Shown one piece after another: positions 5,807-7,555 of a stretch of DNA of 7,555 nt; positions within the stretch are counted from its first letter, which is position 1; each line of letters begins with the position of its first letter. The notes under the pieces were generated by a model. It was not told the DNA's origin and made no database searches. It worked only from the letters and a program-made list of their open reading frames with translations. This stretch comes from Bacillota bacterium (GTDB lineage: Bacteria; Bacillota; Clostridia; UBA1381): assembly GCA_021205715.1 (NCBI GenBank), contig JAJPXA010000145.1:1-7555 (forward strand). Direction: 5' to 3'. The translations under genes were made by a program, and so were the position numbers.

Positions 5807-5830
5807 GCGGCACTGTTTTTGCAGTGCCGC
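5807..5830 (-). terminator. GC-rich hairpin between the EAL gene and the GH5 gene
   Basis: GCGGCACTG (5807-5815) and CAGTGCCGC (5822-5830) form a perfect 9-bp stem with a 6-base loop, 9 nt past the EAL gene stop. On the minus strand it is followed only by GTTTGATTT, an imperfect T tract. It may therefore be a partial terminator that lowers read-through into GH5, or an mRNA-stabilising element; it ends 10 nt before the GH5 ribosome binding site. Confidence 0.55.
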
Positions 5831-5839
5831 TATTTAAAA

Positions 5840-7495
5840 TTATTTTATGTATTTTTCGTAGAAATCATCCGTTTTAAGCGGCTTATCGTAATAATAACCC
5901 TGCAAATACGCCGTTCCGGCGGCGGTTACGATGTCCTGAATTTCCTTTGTTTCCACGCCCTCGGTGCATACGTCTATGCCAATCTCATTGCAGTATTTGA
6001 TTATAAACTCAACCAAGCCTCTGTCCTTCGGACGGTCGTGAATCGTCGACATCATAGTGTGATCGAGCTTTACTATATCGGTAGGCATTTCCTTGAGCAG
6101 CATCAGCGACGCGTAGCCGGTGCCGAAATCATCGAGCGCGACGCTTATGCCCTCGTCTTTAAGGCTCTGCAAAATATCGGCAAGGTGCGGCGAATATTCT
6201 ATTCGGCAGCTTTCCGTAAGCTCCGCCACAAGCAGGTCGTGGGGGAGATTGTACTCGTTGAGCTTGTCTATTATGTAGTCCTTAAGCGTCGGATCCATAA
6301 ATTGGATATACGAGAAATTGATATTGACGTGCGGCAAGTTTGACGCATCGCGCTTGGACCATTCCGCGACGTGCTGAAACGCCTTGTCAACCACCCATTT
6401 TCCGACGGGGATAATGCTCTTGCTGCGCTCCAAAATCGGAACGAACTCCGCCGGACTGAGGTCGGGGAACTCATCGTTTTGCCATCTTAAAAGCGCCTCT
6501 GCGGAGTGCAGCTTTCCGGTTTTCGCGTCAAACACGGGCTGAAAAACAACGCTGAATCCCTCGAAGTTATTCTCAATGCTTGCGCGTATAGCTTCCTCGA
6601 TACCCACCATACGCTGGCGGCGCTTAACAAGCTCGCCGCTGTAAAATACAATCCTGTCGGTAACTCCCATATTTTTCGCAGCGGAAACCGCGCTTACGAG
6701 GTTGTTATCCAAATCGTCATATGTATGCGCGTCCTGCGGGAAAAGCGTCGCACCGCTGTAAATGGTTATGTCAAGCACGCGGCCGTTCACCTTGGGATTT
6801 CGCACCGCCTCGCGCAAATCGGCATACAGCGCGCATAAATCGTCTTTGCTGCCTTTCATCAAAATGGCGAACGCGTTCGCCGCGTAGCGGTAAACAGTGG
6901 CGTGGTGATTGCCTGCGGTTTCGGCTAATATTTGTCCTATTTCATACAGCGCGGTATCGCCGAAGCTGCGGCCGTAATGCGCGTTAAGACGCTTAAAATT
7001 CATTACATCCAAAACCAAAATCGCGCCGTTTCTGCCTTTCGCGAGCAGGTCATTGATATGGTTGCGCATAGTCGAAACCGTCCATAAATCCGTCACCTGG
7101 TCGACCGGAGCGTCCATACCCAAAACCGTGACATAGCCCGCGAAAAATTCCGGCGCGCCGTCGGCGTCGTAAGTCATATAGCCGCGGCATCTGACCCATA
7201 CATATTTGCCGTTGGCTTTTTTTATTCGATATTCGCAGCTGTGATAAGGCGTTATGCCGTTTAGCATATCGGACATATTCTTATCGTAAAACCATCTGTC
7301 CTTGGGGAGTATATTTTCGCTCCACTTATCCGCCGGTTCGAGAATTTCCGATTCAAGCCCGAAATATTCCTTTGCCTGCGACGACCAACGCGATATGCCT
7401 TTTTTCATATCGGCGTAAAAAAAGTACACGTTTTTCGCGCTTTTTGAAATAGTATCAAAAAGTTTGGAATCAAATTCGGTTAAAAACTCATCCAT
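5840..7495 (-). CDS. PAS-GGDEF-EAL protein, predicted c-di-GMP phosphodiesterase with inactive GGDEF
   Basis: A 551-residue soluble signalling protein predicted to hydrolyse the second messenger c-di-GMP to pGpG. A PAS domain (about 15-127, with EYRIKKANGKYVWVRCRG at 88-105) probably senses a ligand or partner. The GGDEF domain (about 130-290) is degenerate: the signature reads AANAF (205-209), and the upstream DxD metal site reads DVM (163-165), so cyclase activity is not expected. The EAL domain (about 295-551) keeps every catalytic position at the spacing known for RocR: E333 (EAL), N393, E425, D455/D456 (DDFGTG), K476, E512 and Q532. There is no transmembrane segment or signal peptide. 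ATG at 7495 is preferred, with AGAGGA (7511-7506) 10 nt upstream; an in-frame TTG at 7501 is only 4 nt from it. It stands 56 nt upstream of the secreted GH5 gene on the same strand. Confidence 0.93.
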   Translation of the reverse strand: MDEFLTEFDSKLFDTISKSAKNVYFFYADMKKGISRWSSQAKEYFGLESEILEPADKWSENILPKDRWFYDKNMSDMLNGITPYHSCEYRIKKANGKYVWVRCRGYMTYDADGAPEFFAGYVTVLGMDAPVDQVTDLWTVSTMRNHINDLLAKGRNGAILVLDVMNFKRLNAHYGRSFGDTALYEIGQILAETAGNHHATVYRYAANAFAILMKGSKDDLCALYADLREAVRNPKVNGRVLDITIYSGATLFPQDAHTYDDLDNNLVSAVSAAKNMGVTDRIVFYSGELVKRRQRMVGIEEAIRASIENNFEGFSVVFQPVFDAKTGKLHSAEALLRWQNDEFPDLSPAEFVPILERSKSIIPVGKWVVDKAFQHVAEWSKRDASNLPHVNINFSYIQFMDPTLKDYIIDKLNEYNLPHDLLVAELTESCRIEYSPHLADILQSLKDEGISVALDDFGTGYASLMLLKEMPTDIVKLDHTMMSTIHDRPKDRGLVEFIIKYCNEIGIDVCTEGVETKEIQDIVTAAGTAYLQGYYYDKPLKTDDFYEKYIK

Positions 7496-7522
7496 AACCA
7501 ACCATTCCTCTCTGTAACCAAA

Positions 7523-7551
7523 ATTATCCTTTTGAATTTAAACTCTACAAA
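7523..7551 (-). promoter_or_regulatory. Weak candidate promoter for the PAS-GGDEF-EAL gene
   Basis: On the minus strand TTTGTA (7551-7546) and GATAAT (7528-7523) are 17 nt apart, and the -10 matches five of six consensus bases. The start point would be about 20 nt upstream of the start codon, leaving room for the ribosome binding site. The -35 is poor and the window ends just upstream. Confidence 0.28.
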
Positions 7552-7555
7552 ATTA

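Noticed and set aside
5784..5813. GTG start at 5813 for the SLH-GH5 gene
   Set aside because: It lies inside the hairpin stem at 5807-5830, and the strong GGAGGTG would then be within the coding sequence. TTG 5783 gives a better signal peptide.
5784..5839. c-di-GMP riboswitch in the GH5 leader
   Set aside because: The 56-nt gap is too short for GEMM-type aptamers and shows only a single simple hairpin.
5819..6343. Long plus-strand open frames opposite the EAL, DUF2264, GH5 and dinB genes
   Set aside because: They are antisense shadows of clearly recognised minus-strand genes, with no ribosome binding sites or recognisable domains.
7496..7501. TTG start at 7501 for the PAS-GGDEF-EAL gene
   Set aside because: Its spacing of 4 nt to AGAGGA is short and ATG two codons later is more probable, though the difference is only two residues.

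Overview
The window looks like a chromosomal segment of an uncultured, probably gut-type member of the Clostridia (Firmicutes/Bacillota). This rests on the Firmicutes-like FtsY tail, the clostridial style of DinB (opening MDRTILHCDCNGFYASVE), the S-layer homology (SLH) domains on a secreted cellulase, strong AAGGAG/GGAGGTG ribosome binding sites, and a TTG start. Genus cannot be fixed from sequence alone.

Layout. The left edge (2-262, + strand) holds the last 86 residues of the SRP receptor FtsY. A perfect 14-bp hairpin (264-297) with A/T tracts on both sides terminates ftsY and the genes that converge on it. From 3721 down to 303 on the minus strand lies a tightly packed, probably co-transcribed trio: DNA polymerase IV (dinB), a DUF2264/GH154-like carbohydrate-active protein, and a CYTH-fold phosphohydrolase/cyclase-like protein. 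dinB and the DUF2264 gene overlap by 17 nt. The DUF2264 and CYTH genes are 4 nt apart, with the ribosome binding site inside the upstream gene. From 7495 down to 4239, also on the minus strand, lie a PAS-GGDEF-EAL protein and a secreted SLH-GH5 endoglucanase. The GGDEF site is degenerate and the EAL site is intact, so it is predicted to be a c-di-GMP phosphodiesterase. A GC-rich hairpin sits between these two genes.

The most unusual part is the roughly 500-bp non-coding stretch between the GH5 stop and the dinB ribosome binding site (3736-4238). Imperfect 29-bp inverted repeats (3744-3772 and 4194-4222; 23/29 matching, with an 11-bp perfect core) flank almost all of it. Inside are many small hairpins with 7-9 bp stems and 2-4 nt loops, a degenerate 30-bp tandem duplication, and two further nested inverted repeat pairs. 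It resembles a MITE-like non-autonomous element or a structured non-coding RNA, and I cannot assign it to a named family.

Functionally, the right half links c-di-GMP turnover and beta-glucan degradation at the cell surface by position only. The DUF2264 protein, which has no signal peptide, could act on imported oligosaccharides. The presence of dinB at the head of that operon has no obvious metabolic logic.
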